21,752 bases of DNA from DAITAZ01 sp036824045 (GTDB lineage Bacteria > Pseudomonadota > Gammaproteobacteria > Burkholderiales > Rhodocyclaceae): NCBI GenBank assembly GCA_036824045.1, contig DAITAZ010000054.1, positions 1-21,752 of the forward strand, read 5' to 3'. A program made the position numbers and the translations under genes. The notes beneath the pieces were generated by a model, which was not told the DNA's origin, made no database searches, and saw nothing but the letters and a program-made list of their open reading frames with translations. Shown one piece after another: positions 21,683 to 21,752 of this stretch. The number at the start of each line of letters is the position of its first letter. Within the stretch, counting starts at the first letter, position 1.

Positions 21683-21752
21683 CGCCACCACCTCATTGCT
21701 GTCACCGGCCCCCAGGCCCGGACCTACAGCTACGACGCTGCCGGCAACATTG
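21683..21752 (+). pseudogene. RHS/YD-repeat fragment, truncated by the window end
   Basis: The frame encodes HHLIAVTGPQ followed by TYSYDAAGNI, a textbook YD repeat of RHS proteins. No in-frame ATG, GTG or TTG is seen between about 21611 and the motif, and it begins only ~25 nt after the HD-GYP stop. It thus looks like a 5'-truncated RHS remnant or a fragment from recombination. It continues beyond the window, so an intact gene with an odd start cannot be excluded. Confidence 0.55.

Noticed and set aside
1..21752. CRISPR arrays, tRNA/rRNA genes, insertion sequences
   Set aside because: Reading the window I found no regularly spaced direct repeats, no tRNA-like cloverleaf, no rRNA sequence and no transposase. 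The strong hairpins are all different from each other.

Overview
The window is high-GC, densely packed proteobacterial DNA. The gene content fits a Betaproteobacterium, perhaps Rhodocyclales or Burkholderiales: a tbu/tmo-type toluene monooxygenase, nor accessory genes, CsgG/HfaB-type secretion and HD-GYP signalling. The taxon is inferred from content and base composition, not from a marker gene.

Region 1 (1-6521, minus strand): a complete six-gene toluene/benzene monooxygenase operon (alpha, gamma, Rieske ferredoxin, effector, beta, reductase). A textbook sigma-54 promoter lies upstream, and an XylR/TbuT-type sigma-54 activator gene follows the reductase. This is the layout known for tbuA1UBVA2C-tbuT of Ralstonia pickettii PKO1, where the activator is made by read-through.

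Region 2 (6430-9645, divergent, plus strand): a 443-nt intergenic region, then a four-gene cluster. It encodes a small secreted protein with curlin-like Q-x-G-x-x-N-x-Q repeats, a small exported two-cysteine protein, a lipoprotein joining a CsgG/HfaB-like domain to a peptidoglycan-binding domain and a DUF4384-like domain, and a small membrane-anchored or exported protein. I read it as a non-canonical functional-amyloid or adhesin export system and the best candidate for something undescribed. Two very strong tandem hairpins separate the subunit gene from the rest.

Region 3 (9646-11467, plus): norE- and norF-like membrane proteins with no norCB in view, then an unrecognised 155-residue protein closed by a near-perfect intrinsic terminator.

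Region 4 (11468-16516): an electrophile/aldehyde stress cluster. NemR-type TetR regulator, Old Yellow Enzyme reductase and YqhD-type alcohol dehydrogenase genes lie on the minus strand. An aldehyde dehydrogenase gene and an overlapping PPC/DUF296 gene diverge on the plus strand. Two copies of one operator motif sit in front of the regulator and the OYE gene.

Region 5 (16611-21660, plus): a tightly coupled signalling operon with REC-PAS response regulator, 58-residue small protein, HDOD protein, PAS-PAS histidine kinase and REC-HD-GYP response regulator. The last ~70 bases encode an RHS/YD-repeat motif without a visible start, running off the window.

A recurring structural theme is very strong GC-rich hairpins without a U-tract, placed at gene boundaries inside transcription units.
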